A DNA stretch of 64,000 bases from Aurantiacibacter gangjinensis (GCF_001886695.1 NZ_CP018097.1:2189001-2253000), one strand, 5' to 3'. Shown: positions 35,671 to 45,231, numbered from the stretch's first letter. The notes: generated by a model from the sequence alone, not told the origin. Program-made: numbers and translations.

Positions 35671-36884
35671 GCGGCGCGCAGGTCATCTCGCTCGGCTGCC
35701 GTCTCAACATCGCCGAAAGCGAAGGGATAGCTGCGCTGGTGGCGGGCGAGGATGATGTCGTCGTCATCAATAGTTGCGCGGTCACCACGGAAGCCGTGCG
35801 CCAGACGCGGCAGGCGATCCGTCGCGCGCGCAAGGACCGCCCCGACGCGCGTCTGCTCGTTACTGGATGCGCTGCCGATATCGAGCGCGACCAGCTGGCT
35901 GCCATGCCCGAAGTGGACGGGCTGGTGCCCAATACGCAAAAGCTGGATGCGCGTCGCTACAATCTGAGTCCCAGCGAAGGCTGGGACCTCGTTCAAACTG
36001 GCGGAAGGTCCCAGCCTGCGCTGGGACTCGCAACCGCACATACCCGCGCTTTCGTCGCCGTGCAGAATGGCTGCGACCATGCCTGCACCTTCTGCGTCAT
36101 CCCGCAGGGCCGAGGGACCAGTCGCTCGCTGAGCATTGCGCAGGTGCTGCGCGAGGTGGAGCGGCATCTGGGTCAAGGCGCGCCCGAAGTCGTGCTGACC
36201 GGCGTCGACGTCACCAGCTGGGGGCACGACCTGCCCGGCTCGCCGCCGCTGGGCGAACTGGTGCGCGCCGTGCTGGACGCTTTCCCGCAATTGCAGCGCC
36301 TGCGCATGTCCTCGCTCGACGGGGTGGAAATCGACCCGCTGCTGTTCGAGCTGTTCGCTTCGGAAGAGCGGGTAATGCCGCACCTCCACCTCTCCATGCA
36401 GCATGGCAGCGACCTGATCCTGAAGCGCATGAAGCGCCGCCACCTCCGCGCTGATGCCATCGACCTTGTGCAGAGGCTGAAAGCGCGCCGCACCGATATC
36501 GCCATCGGGGCCGACCTCATCGCCGGTTTTCCGACCGAAACCTGCGCGCATCATGCCGATAATCTCTCGATCATCGACGAGCTGCAAATCGTGCACGGCC
36601 ATATCTTCCCATACTCGCCGCGCCCGAACACGCCCGCCGCGCGGATGCCGCAGCTGGACAAGCCGCTGATCAAGGCGCGTGCGGCCGAATTGCGCGCCGC
36701 CGTTGCGCGCGTTCGCAGCGAATGGCTCGACACACTTGTGGGCACGCCGCAACGCGTGCTTACGGAAAAGGATGGCACCGGCTATTCACCAGCTTTCGCC
36801 CGCGTAGACGTGCCCGAAGGCACGCCCGCCGGCACCATCGTTACCGTCACGCCCAGCCGCGTCGAGGAAGGCCTACTCAAGTGA
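35667..36884 (+). CDS. mtaB: tRNA t6A37 methylthiotransferase MtaB, with an in-frame palindromic insertion
   Basis: Radical-SAM enzyme adding a methylthio group to t6A37 of tRNA. 405 residues: N-terminal MTTase domain with Cys11, Cys37 and Cys68 for the auxiliary cluster, then the radical SAM motif NGCDHACTFC (Cys136, 140, 143), and a C-terminal TRAM-like end. Residues about 100-121 are encoded by a 64-bp palindromic element (35966-36029) sitting in the linker between the two domains, without a frame change. ATG at 35667 overlaps dapF; the stop overlaps ftsY (GTGA). Confidence 0.93.
   Translation: MSGAQVISLGCRLNIAESEGIAALVAGEDDVVVINSCAVTTEAVRQTRQAIRRARKDRPDARLLVTGCAADIERDQLAAMPEVDGLVPNTQKLDARRYNLSPSEGWDLVQTGGRSQPALGLATAHTRAFVAVQNGCDHACTFCVIPQGRGTSRSLSIAQVLREVERHLGQGAPEVVLTGVDVTSWGHDLPGSPPLGELVRAVLDAFPQLQRLRMSSLDGVEIDPLLFELFASEERVMPHLHLSMQHGSDLILKRMKRRHLRADAIDLVQRLKARRTDIAIGADLIAGFPTETCAHHADNLSIIDELQIVHGHIFPYSPRPNTPAARMPQLDKPLIKARAAELRAAVARVRSEWLDTLVGTPQRVLTEKDGTGYSPAFARVDVPEGTPAGTIVTVTPSRVEEGLLK
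35966..36029. repeat. 64-bp palindromic element inside mtaB
   Basis: Two 24-nt arms, beginning GAGTCCCAGCG and ending CGCTGGGACTC, are inverted copies with a single mismatch around a 16-nt centre. A second copy of the same 64-bp length lies at 60152-60215. The element is read in frame as part of MtaB. Confidence 0.92.
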
Positions 36885-37801
36885 GCGAACCCAGCTGGTC
36901 CGACAAGCTCTTCGGCGGTTTCCGCAAGACATCGGACCGCCTGTCCGAAAACCTCAGCGTCGTCTCCACCGCCAAGCTGGACGATGCGACGCTCGACGAT
37001 GTCGAAGATGCGCTCATTATGTCGGACCTCGGCCCGTCGGCAGCGGCCCGAATCCGCGCCAAGCTGGCGGAAAAGCGCTTCGGCCTGACCATTACCGAGC
37101 GTGAGCTGAAGGAAGCGGTGGCCGAAGAAATCGCCGCCATCCTGCGCCCCGTTGCCGTGCCGCTGGACATCGTCGCCTTCCCGCGCCCGCAGGTCATCCT
37201 GGTAATCGGCGTGAATGGCAGCGGCAAGACCACCACCATCGCCAAGCTCGGCCATTGGCTGCAGGAAGACGATTACGAGGTCATGCTGGCCGCGGGCGAC
37301 ACGTTCCGCGCGGCGGCCATCGGCCAGCTGAAAATCTGGGCCGAGCGTATCGGCGCGCCCATCATCACCGGACCCGAAGGAGGCGACCCGTCCGCCATCG
37401 TCTTCGACGGGGTGAAGAAGGCGACCGAGATCGGCACAGATGCGCTGATCGTGGACACGGCGGGGCGCCTGCAGAACAAGCGCGAGCTGATGGACGAGCT
37501 TGCCAAGATCCGGAAGGTCCTGGGCCGCCTCAACCCGGAAGCGCCGCACGATGTGATCCTGGTGCTCGACGCGACCAATGGCCAGAACGCGCTGAGCCAG
37601 ATCGAAATCTTCAAGGAAGTGGCGGGCGTCACGGGCCTGATCATGACGAAGCTCGATGGCACTGCGCGCGGGGGCGTACTGGTGGCGGCGGCGGAGCAAT
37701 ACGGCCTGCCGATCCACGCGATCGGCGTGGGCGAAACGCTGGACGACCTGCGACCCTTCGACCCCGACCTTGTGGCGCGGGTGATTGCAGGGGTGGCGTA
37801 A
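36881..37801 (+). CDS. ftsY: Signal recognition particle receptor FtsY
   Basis: SRP-type GTPase that docks ribosome-SRP complexes at the membrane. 306 residues: a short N domain (TLDDVEDALIMSDLG) and a G domain with P-loop GVNGSGKTTTIAKLG, the DTFRAAAIGQLKIW box, DTAGRLQNKRELMDEL, TKLDGTARGG and a C-terminal GVGETLDDLRPFDP. The acidic A domain is nearly absent, as is common in alphaproteobacteria. GTG at 36881 overlaps the mtaB stop (GTGA); the longer upstream frame is not coding. Confidence 0.95.
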   Translation: MSEPSWSDKLFGGFRKTSDRLSENLSVVSTAKLDDATLDDVEDALIMSDLGPSAAARIRAKLAEKRFGLTITERELKEAVAEEIAAILRPVAVPLDIVAFPRPQVILVIGVNGSGKTTTIAKLGHWLQEDDYEVMLAAGDTFRAAAIGQLKIWAERIGAPIITGPEGGDPSAIVFDGVKKATEIGTDALIVDTAGRLQNKRELMDELAKIRKVLGRLNPEAPHDVILVLDATNGQNALSQIEIFKEVAGVTGLIMTKLDGTARGGVLVAAAEQYGLPIHAIGVGETLDDLRPFDPDLVARVIAGVA

Positions 37802-37848
37802 GCTGCGAGTGGTGCCTCTCTTCCCGCTCATCCTCAGCTATCGGCATC

Positions 37849-37941
37849 CGCTCATCCTGAGCTTGTCGAAGGATCGTTTTTACTTTTGACCCGGCGCTTG
37901 CCAGAAGGAAAGACAGCCCTTCGACAAGCTCAGGACGAGCG
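37849..37941. repeat. Inverted repeat pair (CCTGAGCTTGTCGAAGG type) between ftsY and yciB
   Basis: Arms at 37849-37872 and 37918-37941 contain CATCCTGAGCTTGTCGAAGG and its inverted copy CCTTCGACAAGCTCAGGACG, with one mismatch over 24 nt and a 45-nt centre. It resembles the diverged element before fabF. It lies between ftsY and yciB, so it may form an mRNA hairpin there. Confidence 0.88.
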
Positions 37942-37958
37942 GAGTTCTTCTTTCAAAA

Positions 37959-38624
37959 ATGACATCACAATCCGAAACCAAACCGAAGTCCGGCTGGCTG
38001 AACGTCGCGGTAGATTACGGGCCGCTGCTCATCTTCTTTCTCGTTTACAAGCTGTATTCGCCGGAGAGTCCGGGCGAAGACACGGCGGGCGAAATTCTCG
38101 CCGTCATTCGCGGCACGGGCGCGTTCATTGTCGCGGCGCTTATCGCGCTTGCAATCAGCAAGTTCCGGCTAGGCAAGGTCAGCCCGATGTTGTGGCTTTC
38201 GACCGCAATGATCGTGGGGTTTGGCGCGCTGACGATCTATTTCCAGGATGAACGTTTCATCCAGTGGAAGCCGACCATCATCTATGTTCTCTTCGCCGCC
38301 GTGCTGCTGGGCGGATATGCCAGAGGCAAGTCGCTGCTGAAAATCCTGCTGGAAGCCGCGTTCGAGGGGCTGGACGATGAGGGCTGGCTAAAGCTCTCGC
38401 GCAATTGGGGTGTGTTCTTCATCGCGCTTGCCGCGCTTAACACCGCGCTGGTTTTCACCGTCAGTTTCGAGACGTGGCTTGGCGCGAAGCTGTGGCTATT
38501 CCTGCCGCTCACCTTCATTTTCACGTTCACGCAAGTGCCAATGCTGATGCGGCATGGCCTTGTCGTCGCCGATGACGAAGACGCGGCCGAAGAAGCCATC
38601 AAGGACGAGCCGCCGACCGCATGA
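37959..38624 (+). CDS. yciB: Inner membrane-spanning protein YciB (septation protein IspZ family)
   Basis: 221-residue membrane protein with about five or six TM helices. Family marks: DYGPLLIFFLVYKLYSPES at the start, FQDERFIQWKPTIIYVLFA and LSRNWGVFFIALAALNTALVF. YciB/IspZ proteins take part in envelope and septum homeostasis. ATG at 37959 lies just after the inverted repeat. The stop overlaps the next gene by ATGA, so they are co-translated. Confidence 0.92.
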   Translation: MTSQSETKPKSGWLNVAVDYGPLLIFFLVYKLYSPESPGEDTAGEILAVIRGTGAFIVAALIALAISKFRLGKVSPMLWLSTAMIVGFGALTIYFQDERFIQWKPTIIYVLFAAVLLGGYARGKSLLKILLEAAFEGLDDEGWLKLSRNWGVFFIALAALNTALVFTVSFETWLGAKLWLFLPLTFIFTFTQVPMLMRHGLVVADDEDAAEEAIKDEPPTA

Positions 38625-39028
38625 GCGCAGAAGATTTGTCCGGCCAGTGGAGCGGTGAATATGCCTATCCGCAAGGGTTCGGCCCGGTCACGCCCTTTCT
38701 CGCGATTATCGAGGACAAGGGCGGCTACATCTCTGGTACGATTGTGGAACCGGACATGATCGGCGGCGAGACATTGGAAGCCCTCATCGTTGGCACACGC
38801 GGCGGGACAGGCGTGGATTTCACGAAGGTCTATGCGCCCAGCTTTTCGGCTCGTTACAGCAACCCGGTGGATTACGTCGGCAGCGTGCAGGATGATGGCA
38901 TGACAATCCGAGGCATGTGGAGCCTGCTGGATCTGGATGGCAGGTTTGAAATGCGCCGCGAGTTTACACGCGAGGAATTGCTGGAGCGAGAGGCGGAAGC
39001 GAAAGTCCCGACTACGATCAGCCCCTAA
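38621..39028 (+). CDS. Conserved-looking hypothetical protein coupled to yciB
   Basis: 135-residue soluble protein, rich in beta strands by eye: LSGQWSGEYAYPQGFGPVTP, FLAIIEDKGGYISGTIVEPD, then alternating strands and a charged tail (REFTREELLEREAEAK). It looks like a small beta-barrel of the calycin kind, but I do not recognise the family. ATG at 38621 overlaps the yciB stop. No signal peptide. Confidence 0.75.
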   Translation: MSAEDLSGQWSGEYAYPQGFGPVTPFLAIIEDKGGYISGTIVEPDMIGGETLEALIVGTRGGTGVDFTKVYAPSFSARYSNPVDYVGSVQDDGMTIRGMWSLLDLDGRFEMRREFTREELLEREAEAKVPTTISP

Positions 39029-39058
39029 ATCGCTGTCCTACATAGCTGGGGAGCGACC

Positions 39059-39259
39059 ATGGCTGCGCGCATGGATCACTTTCGGCAGTTCAAATTTCTC
39101 GGCAAAGTGTCAACTTCGCTTTCGGCGTTTAACCTGCTGGCGAAGAACGCTTTTGCGGCGAAATACGGCATCGTCACGATGTCAACTTTGTCAAGCGGCA
39201 GACGCGTGGGATCAGATTTCCACCTGGCTGCCCAGCTCGACCACGCGGTTGGTGGGTAG
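39059..39259 (+). CDS. Doubtful 66-residue ORF overlapping the kup 3' end
   Basis: The frame starts [20 protein letters not shown] after a good GGGAG at 5-nt spacing, but its last 16 codons are antisense to kup. It contains two copies of a TGTCAACTT word (39108 and 39180) that also appear near 60 kb. It may be a small protein, a remnant, or chance; I do not recognise it. Confidence 0.3.
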   Translation: MAARMDHFRQFKFLGKVSTSLSAFNLLAKNAFAAKYGIVTMSTLSSGRRVGSDFHLAAQLDHAVGG

Positions 39260-41104
39260 GCGGAAGAACTCCATCGGCGTCGCCGCGTTGCGCATCATCC
39301 ACGCAAACAGCTTCTCGCGCCATACGGCCATGCCGGGATTGTCCGCTGCCAGCAGCGTCTGCCGGCTGAGGAAGAAGCTGGTCTGCATCATGTCGAACGG
39401 ACCGCCGCACATTTCGCGGCGTTGCAGTGCGGCAGGCACATCGGTTTCCTGCATGAAGCCATAGTTCAGGATCACGCGGAAGAAGCCGTCCCCAAGCTCT
39501 TCGATGCTACATCGGTCGACCTCGTCGACATAGGGCACATCGCGGATGTTGACCGTCAGCACGACGACCCGTTCATGCAGAACCTTGTTGTGCTTGATAT
39601 TGTGCAGCAGCGCGGAGGGCGTACCCTTGCTGCCGGAGTTCATGAAAATCGCCGTGCCCGGCACGCGCGCCGTGCTGGACCTGGCGGATTTGGCAAAGAT
39701 ATCGAGCGGCAGCCCCGCTTCCGTCATCCGCCCGCGCATCAGCTTTCGCCCGCGCGCCCATGTCGTCAGCAGAGTGAACGCGATGGCGCCCACCATCAGC
39801 GGGAACCATCCCCCATCGGGCACCTTGGTCAGGTTCGCCGCGAAATAGGCACCATCCACGATCAGGAAGACCAGCACCACAGGAATGGCGATCCATCGCG
39901 GCCATTTCCACACGCCGATGAACAGCACCGCCATCAGCAGCGTGTCGATGGTAACGGCGCCCGTCACCGCGATGCCATAGGCCGATGCGAGGTTCGACGA
40001 GTTCTGGAAGGTCAGCACGAGGATGATGACCGCCACCATCAGCGCCCAGTTGATGCTGGGAATGTAGATCTGGCCGGAATGTTCGTCCGATGTGTGGCGG
40101 ATCGACAGGCGCGGCACGAAGCCGAGCTGGATTGCCTGGTGGGTGATGCTGAACGCGCCGGAGATCACTGCCTGGCTGGCGATGAAGGTGGCGCAAGTGG
40201 CAAGGATAACCAGCGGCAAGCGATAGGCTTCATCCGCGAGGAAGAAGAACGGGCTCATGATCGCTTCTTCGGCCAGCGGCTCGGGCAGGCCCATAATCAT
40301 GGCGCCTTGGCCGAAGTAGTTCAGCACCAAGCACGGCATCACGAAGCCGAACCAGCTCAACCGCATCGGGCCGCGACCGAAATGGCCCATGTCCGAATAA
40401 AGGGCCTCTGCTCCGGTCACCGCCAGGACGACCGAGCCGAGGGCAAGGAAGGCGAACCAGCCATCGGTGATGAAGAACTGCACGGCGTACCACGGGTTCA
40501 GCGCCCACAGAATTTCCGGCGTGTTCCAGATCTGCCCGATGCCCAGCACCGCGATCACAGTGAAGTAGATCATCATCACTGGCGCAAACATCGCGCCAAC
40601 TTTCGCCGTACCGCGCTGTTGCAGCACAAACAGGCCGACCAGCAGCACCAATGCGATGGGGATGACGTAGGGCTGCAATCCGCGGTCCACCACGGTCAGC
40701 CCCTCCACTGCCGAGAGCACGGAAATGGCGGGCGTGATCATGCTGTCGCCGTAGAACAGCGCCGTTGCGAAAACGCCCAGCAGCACGACCAGCCAGCCGA
40801 ACTTGCTCTTGTCCAGCGTGCGCGAAAGCAGCGCGACCAGCGCCAGGCTGCCGCCCTGCCCGTTATTGTCCGCCCGCATCAGGATGGTGACATACTGGAT
40901 CGCGACGACCAGCGTCATCGACCAGAAGATCAGGCTGACCACGCCGAGAATGTGCAAATCGTCGATCGGCAGCGTGTGCGCACCGCGAAAGGTTTCGCGA
41001 AAGGCGTAAAGCGGGGACGTGCCGATATCGCCGAACACGATGCCGATGGCACCTGCGGCGAGTTTCAGCTTGGCGGAGTCCCGATCCTGTGCGGCTGCAC
41101 TCAT
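39212..41104 (-). CDS. kup: Potassium uptake transporter Kup
   Basis: 630-residue low-affinity K+/H+ symporter of the KUP/HAK family. About 12 TM helices, with the signature [20 protein letters not shown] at the N-terminus, [31 protein letters not shown] and NYFGQGAMI; a cytoplasmic C-terminal domain follows ([20 protein letters not shown]). ATG at 41104. Monocistronic by position. A long antisense frame on the other strand is only a codon-bias shadow. Confidence 0.95.
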   Translation of the reverse strand: MSAAAQDRDSAKLKLAAGAIGIVFGDIGTSPLYAFRETFRGAHTLPIDDLHILGVVSLIFWSMTLVVAIQYVTILMRADNNGQGGSLALVALLSRTLDKSKFGWLVVLLGVFATALFYGDSMITPAISVLSAVEGLTVVDRGLQPYVIPIALVLLVGLFVLQQRGTAKVGAMFAPVMMIYFTVIAVLGIGQIWNTPEILWALNPWYAVQFFITDGWFAFLALGSVVLAVTGAEALYSDMGHFGRGPMRLSWFGFVMPCLVLNYFGQGAMIMGLPEPLAEEAIMSPFFFLADEAYRLPLVILATCATFIASQAVISGAFSITHQAIQLGFVPRLSIRHTSDEHSGQIYIPSINWALMVAVIILVLTFQNSSNLASAYGIAVTGAVTIDTLLMAVLFIGVWKWPRWIAIPVVLVFLIVDGAYFAANLTKVPDGGWFPLMVGAIAFTLLTTWARGRKLMRGRMTEAGLPLDIFAKSARSSTARVPGTAIFMNSGSKGTPSALLHNIKHNKVLHERVVVLTVNIRDVPYVDEVDRCSIEELGDGFFRVILNYGFMQETDVPAALQRREMCGGPFDMMQTSFFLSRQTLLAADNPGMAVWREKLFAWMMRNAATPMEFFRLPTNRVVELGSQVEI

Positions 41105-41195
41105 ATGGATTTAAAGCCCATGTGGCCCGTTTGAAACGGCGAAGCGCGCGCGGTAGCAGTCCTTGTCGCGCGCCGCAACATTGTGCGGCGCAGCA

Positions 41196-41879
41196 TCAGG
41201 GGGTGTCTGCGAATTGTTCAGGTGCGGCATTTGTTTGCGGCGGCATCTGGCCGCTCGTGGCAGCGATGGCCGCGTCGATCCGCTGGAGCTGGAAAACGAA
41301 CAGATCGCGACCCGCGGCGTCGCCTGCGCCCTGCTCCAGCGCGTCCGCCCATGTCTCGCGCGCGTCCATCAGCCTGCCCTGCCGTGCCAGTGACAGGCCA
41401 ATGAAGTAACCGGGGGCCAGATTGTCCGGCTTTGCCATGGCAGCGCGCTGGAAGGCATGCAGCGATGCGCGCGACAGCGTTCCGTCGGCATGTTCGGTGA
41501 GCGCGATGCCCTGCGCCAGCCATGCCTCGAAATCCTGCGGGTCTTCGCGGGTGACACGGGTCAACAATTGCGCCGCCTCGGCATAGCGACCGCGCCGCGC
41601 CATGGCATCGGAGGTGACGAGAATATCGGCGCGCGAGGCTTCGCCCTCGCTCACGAATTCGCGCCTCGCCTCGACGACATCGAAAAGCTGGTCTTCGCTG
41701 GCAGTGGCGGCGGATTTGGGAGCGGCGGGGAGATCCGGATTGGCCTGCAGCGCATAGCCTGCAAGCCCGAAGGCGAGGATTGCGCCGAGGCTGGTCCATA
41801 CCGCGCGCGGCAGGTCGAACAAAAACACGGCGAGCGCGAATGCGCCCAGCGCCAAGGCGATAACCAGCAGCCAGGTCAT
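41196..41879 (-). CDS. ccmI: Cytochrome c maturation TPR protein CcmI (CycH)
   Basis: 227-residue last gene of the ccm operon. Two TM helices at the N-terminus (WLLVIALALGAFALAVFLF, AVWTSLGAILAFGLAGYAL) and a periplasmic TPR part (RRGRYAEAAQLLTRVTREDP, DFEAWLAQGIALTEHADG). CcmI brings apocytochrome c to the haem ligation complex. It is shorter than enterobacterial-type fusions but ordinary for alphaproteobacteria. ATG at 41879 overlaps the ccmH stop (ATGA). Confidence 0.88.
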   Translation of the reverse strand: MTWLLVIALALGAFALAVFLFDLPRAVWTSLGAILAFGLAGYALQANPDLPAAPKSAATASEDQLFDVVEARREFVSEGEASRADILVTSDAMARRGRYAEAAQLLTRVTREDPQDFEAWLAQGIALTEHADGTLSRASLHAFQRAAMAKPDNLAPGYFIGLSLARQGRLMDARETWADALEQGAGDAAGRDLFVFQLQRIDAAIAATSGQMPPQTNAAPEQFADTP

Positions 41880-42295
41880 GCGGTATCGCTCGACCGGTGG
41901 CGCTTGAAGCGGCGCAGCATGATGCCGCCTGCCAGCAGCAGCACCAGCACCGGCAGCACGAAAAGCGGCCATGTGGTCGCGCTGATTTGCGGCTCGAAGG
42001 TCACATAATCACCGTAGCGGCTGACCAGCCAGTCGCGCACTTCGTCGGGACTCTCGCCCGCGGCGATGCGGCTGCGGACCTGGTGGCGCATGTCACCCGC
42101 CATGGGCGCATCGCTATCGGCGATGGACTGGCTCTGGCATTCGAGGCAACGCAGCTCGTACATCAGCTCTCGCGCTTCGGCTTCCAGCGCGGGGTCTTCA
42201 AGCTGGGTGTAGGCATAGGGCGCGGGCGGCACGCGGTCCTGCGCTGCAACTGGCATCGCGATCAATGCCAACGCTATCAAGGCAACCCAGCGCAT
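41876..42295 (-). CDS. ccmH: Cytochrome c maturation protein CcmH (CycL)
   Basis: About 139-residue membrane-anchored thiol-disulfide protein that reduces apocytochrome c before haem attachment. Signal peptide (ALIALALIAMPVAAQ), the redox motif ELRCLECQSQSIADS with Cys-x-x-Cys, MRHQVRSRIAAGES and a C-terminal TM helix. ATG at 42295 shares TGATG with the ccmG stop; GTG one codon upstream is an alternative. Confidence 0.93.
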   Translation of the reverse strand: MRWVALIALALIAMPVAAQDRVPPAPYAYTQLEDPALEAEARELMYELRCLECQSQSIADSDAPMAGDMRHQVRSRIAAGESPDEVRDWLVSRYGDYVTFEPQISATTWPLFVLPVLVLLLAGGIMLRRFKRHRSSDTA

Positions 42296-42831
42296 CACCC
42301 GCCCGCCTTTCGCAATTCTTCGAGCAGCACCGGCACATCGCTGTCGCGTATATCGCCGATATGCTGGTAGGTGATCACGCCATTGCCATCGACCACGAAA
42401 GTCTCCGGCACGCCGGAGGAGCCGAGCGCGAGCTGCACTTCGGAGATATCGTCGCGCCCGATGCGGGTGAAGGGATTGCCGTAATTCTGCAGGAAGCGCT
42501 CGACGTCCTCGGGCCGGTCACGGATGGCGACGGCGACGATCTGCGCGCCCTGCCGCTCCAGCGCTTCCAGCTGCGGTGCTTCTGCCGCGCACGGAATGCA
42601 CCAGCTGGCGAAGACATTCAGCAGCTTGGGCGTGCCATCGGCCAAGTCCGCGCTGGAAAGGCCCGGCCGACTATCGACCATCGCGTCCAGTGCGAAAGCA
42701 GGTATCGCTTCACCCACCATCGCGCTTTGCACGAAGTCGTTTTTCGGCTGAGACAGTTGGTAGGCGAAAAGGCCGAAGACCAGTGCGACCACGCCGACAA
42801 TGGACCAGAGCGTATAGCGAAGCCGCCTCAC
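42295..42831 (-). CDS. ccmG: Thiol:disulfide interchange protein CcmG/DsbE
   Basis: 178-residue periplasmic thioredoxin-like protein tethered by one TM helix (LWSIVGVVALVFGLFAYQL). Active site ASWCIPCAAEAPQ with reducing Cys-Ile-Pro-Cys, and the cis-proline in SSGVPETFVVDGNG. It keeps CcmH and apocytochrome c reduced. GTG at 42831 overlaps the ccmF stop (GTGA); the longer upstream frame is a shadow of ccmF. Confidence 0.93.
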   Translation of the reverse strand: MRRLRYTLWSIVGVVALVFGLFAYQLSQPKNDFVQSAMVGEAIPAFALDAMVDSRPGLSSADLADGTPKLLNVFASWCIPCAAEAPQLEALERQGAQIVAVAIRDRPEDVERFLQNYGNPFTRIGRDDISEVQLALGSSGVPETFVVDGNGVITYQHIGDIRDSDVPVLLEELRKAGG

Positions 42832-44777
42832 AGCGCGGCCTCCTCTGCCCGGCGCGCGGCGATGCGGCGCGTGGCCGTGCGGCGGCGCACATCGCCGGTC
42901 ACGCGGCCCAGCAGCGACAGCACACCGCCCAGCGCAATCAGCAGGCCGCCATACCAAATGAAGGTCACAAAGGGCTTCCACCACAGGCGCAGCTGCCAAC
43001 GTCCGTCATCCGCCTGATTGCCGATGGCGACATACAGCTGCCCGTTCCAGCGCGTGACGAGCGCCACTTCGCTGGTTTCCATCACCGGCGTCCAGAAACT
43101 GCGTGATTGCGGCTGGGCCGGGACAGGCTCGGCGCCTCGGTAGGACACCAGAAGATCGCCCTGCATCGCTGTCCAGTTCGGCCCGGCGACCGGGCTGACC
43201 GCGGCGAGTGTCGCATTCCATGGGCCGACTTCGACCGTCTGCCCGGGGCGCGCCGCGACCAGACGCTCCTGCTGGAAGGCGGTGTCGGATGCCATGCCGA
43301 AGAGCGCCACGGCGATTCCGAAATGGGCAATACACATGCCCCATACGGGTAATGGCAGGCGGCGCAGGTTGCGGCCCCGCAAAGGCATGACGCTTGCGAT
43401 TGCCACGCCGGCCGCCAGCGCAAGGCCCAGCAATGGCAGGATGCCGATATCGCTCAACAACCACGCAAGCAGTAGCGCCGCGAGCGCGGCTACGACTGCG
43501 ATCATGACGGGCAGGCGGATGCGCGTAAAACTGTCCTTCCGCCAACGCAGCAGTGGGCCAACCATCAGCACCACCAGCATGGGCAGGAAGAACACCGCGC
43601 TGACGGGATTGAAGTATGGCGGCCCCACAGAGACGCGCACATTGAAGGCTTCGGTCAGCAGGGGATACAGCGTGCCGAGCAGTACGATACCGAGAATGGC
43701 GGACAGGCCGACATTGTTCACCACCAGCGCGCCTTCGCGGCTGAGCAGGGCGAAGCGCTTGCCCTCCGCAATCGTATTGGCGCGCAGGGCGAAAATCACC
43801 AGCGCGCCGCCGATATACAGGATGAGCAGGCCAAGGATGAAGCTACCGCGCTCCGGATCGACGGCAAATGCGTGCACCGATGTCAGAATGCCCGATCGCA
43901 CCAGGAAGGTGCCGAGCATACTCATCGAAAAGGCGACGACGCCAAGCATGATGGTCCATGTCCGCAAGGCATCGCGCGCGGCAAGCACGCTGACCGAATG
44001 CAGCAATGCCGTCGCCGCCAGCCATGGCATAAGCGAGGCGTTCTCAACAGGATCCCAGAACCACCAGCCGCCCCAGCCCAGCTCGTAATACGCCCAGTAG
44101 GAGCCGGCTACGATGCCCACGGTCAAGAACACCCACGCGCCGAGCACCCATGGCCGCATCACCTTGGCGAAATCGGGCGTGACATTGCGCGTCAGCAGCG
44201 CGCCCACGGCAAAGCTGAAGGCCACCGACAGGCCGACATAGCCGATGTATAGCGTGGGCGGATGGAAGGCGAGACCGATATCCTGCAGGAGCGGGTTGAG
44301 GCCATTCCCCTCGACCGGCGCGGGGTCGAGCCGCTCGAACGGGTTGGAAGACAGCAGCAGGAAGGCGAAAAAGCCGAGCGCCACGAATGCCTGCGCACTC
44401 AATGTCGCCATCATGGTGCGTTCGGGCAGGCGACGCTCGACATTGGCGATCAGCCCGCCTGCCATGGCCATGACCGTGACCCACAAAAGCATGGAACCTT
44501 CGTGATTGCCCCACGCGCCCGACAGCTTGAAGATCATCGGCTTGAGCGAATGGGAATTGGACGCGACCAGTTTTACCGAAAGGTCGGTAATGGCGAAGAC
44601 CCACAGCAGCGCGCCGAAGGCTGTCATGCAAAGCAGCGCCTGCAAGATCGCCGCCGGGCGCACCAAGGCCACTAGCTGCGCATCCTCGCGCCGCGCGCCG
44701 ATGAAACCGCCCAGCAGTTGCAGCACGGCAAGGGCGGCAGCCAGCCAGAGCGCAGCGAGGCCGATCTCGGCGATCAC
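42828..44777 (-). CDS. ccmF: Haem lyase CcmF
   Basis: 649-residue polytopic core of cytochrome c haem lyase. Contains the tryptophan-rich WGGWWFWDPVENASLMPWL motif and histidine-bearing segments (GNHEGSMLLW, AFHPPTLYIGYVG, LLHSVSVLA), with about 15 TM helices. GTG at 44777 overlaps the ccmE stop and its own stop overlaps ccmG, so the whole block is translationally coupled. Confidence 0.95.
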   Translation of the reverse strand: MIAEIGLAALWLAAALAVLQLLGGFIGARREDAQLVALVRPAAILQALLCMTAFGALLWVFAITDLSVKLVASNSHSLKPMIFKLSGAWGNHEGSMLLWVTVMAMAGGLIANVERRLPERTMMATLSAQAFVALGFFAFLLLSSNPFERLDPAPVEGNGLNPLLQDIGLAFHPPTLYIGYVGLSVAFSFAVGALLTRNVTPDFAKVMRPWVLGAWVFLTVGIVAGSYWAYYELGWGGWWFWDPVENASLMPWLAATALLHSVSVLAARDALRTWTIMLGVVAFSMSMLGTFLVRSGILTSVHAFAVDPERGSFILGLLILYIGGALVIFALRANTIAEGKRFALLSREGALVVNNVGLSAILGIVLLGTLYPLLTEAFNVRVSVGPPYFNPVSAVFFLPMLVVLMVGPLLRWRKDSFTRIRLPVMIAVVAALAALLLAWLLSDIGILPLLGLALAAGVAIASVMPLRGRNLRRLPLPVWGMCIAHFGIAVALFGMASDTAFQQERLVAARPGQTVEVGPWNATLAAVSPVAGPNWTAMQGDLLVSYRGAEPVPAQPQSRSFWTPVMETSEVALVTRWNGQLYVAIGNQADDGRWQLRLWWKPFVTFIWYGGLLIALGGVLSLLGRVTGDVRRRTATRRIAARRAEEAAL

Positions 44778-45229
44778 TCGACCGTTTCCTGCACTTCTTC
44801 GCGGATTTGCTCTGTCGTCATGCCTTCCAGCTCGCGCGGCATGTAATTCTCGTCATGCCGGGCAAGAAGATTGTCAGCGACGAACGTGCCGCTGGCATTC
44901 ATGCTGCCATCGGCGACAACGCCGCTGCCTTCCACGAACAGGTCGGGCAGTATGCCGGTATAGGTGACAGGCACGCGCGCCTCGCCGTCCTGCACCACGA
45001 ATTGCACCGTTACCCCGTCTTCCTGCGTGGCGATGGAGCCGTGCTCCACCATCCCGCCAAGGCGAATGGCGCGCCCTGCCTCTGGCGGGTCGGCTGCGAT
45101 GTCTGCGGGCACGTAGAAATAGCTCGCCTGGTCACGCAAGGCGACGGTCGCGAGCAGCCCGGCACAGATAATGGCCACCAGTGCAAGGCTCAGCAGCACG
45201 AGCCGCTGGTGTTTCGGTTTCAGACCCAT
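44774..45229 (-). CDS. ccmE: Cytochrome c haem chaperone CcmE
   Basis: 151-residue membrane-anchored periplasmic haem chaperone. TM helix near the N-terminus (LVLLSLALVAIICAGLLA) and an OB-fold. The covalent haem-binding histidine is His125 in LLARHDENYMP, with Tyr129 as the axial ligand. ATG at 45229 follows the ccmD stop directly. It hands haem to CcmF. Confidence 0.95.
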   Translation of the reverse strand: MGLKPKHQRLVLLSLALVAIICAGLLATVALRDQASYFYVPADIAADPPEAGRAIRLGGMVEHGSIATQEDGVTVQFVVQDGEARVPVTYTGILPDLFVEGSGVVADGSMNASGTFVADNLLARHDENYMPRELEGMTTEQIREEVQETVE

Positions 45230-45231
45230 GC

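Noticed and set aside
39422-41134. Long plus-strand frame of 570 codons opposite kup
   Set aside because: The protein is rich in His, Arg, Gln and Asp with no domains; it is the usual antisense shadow of a GC-rich membrane protein gene.
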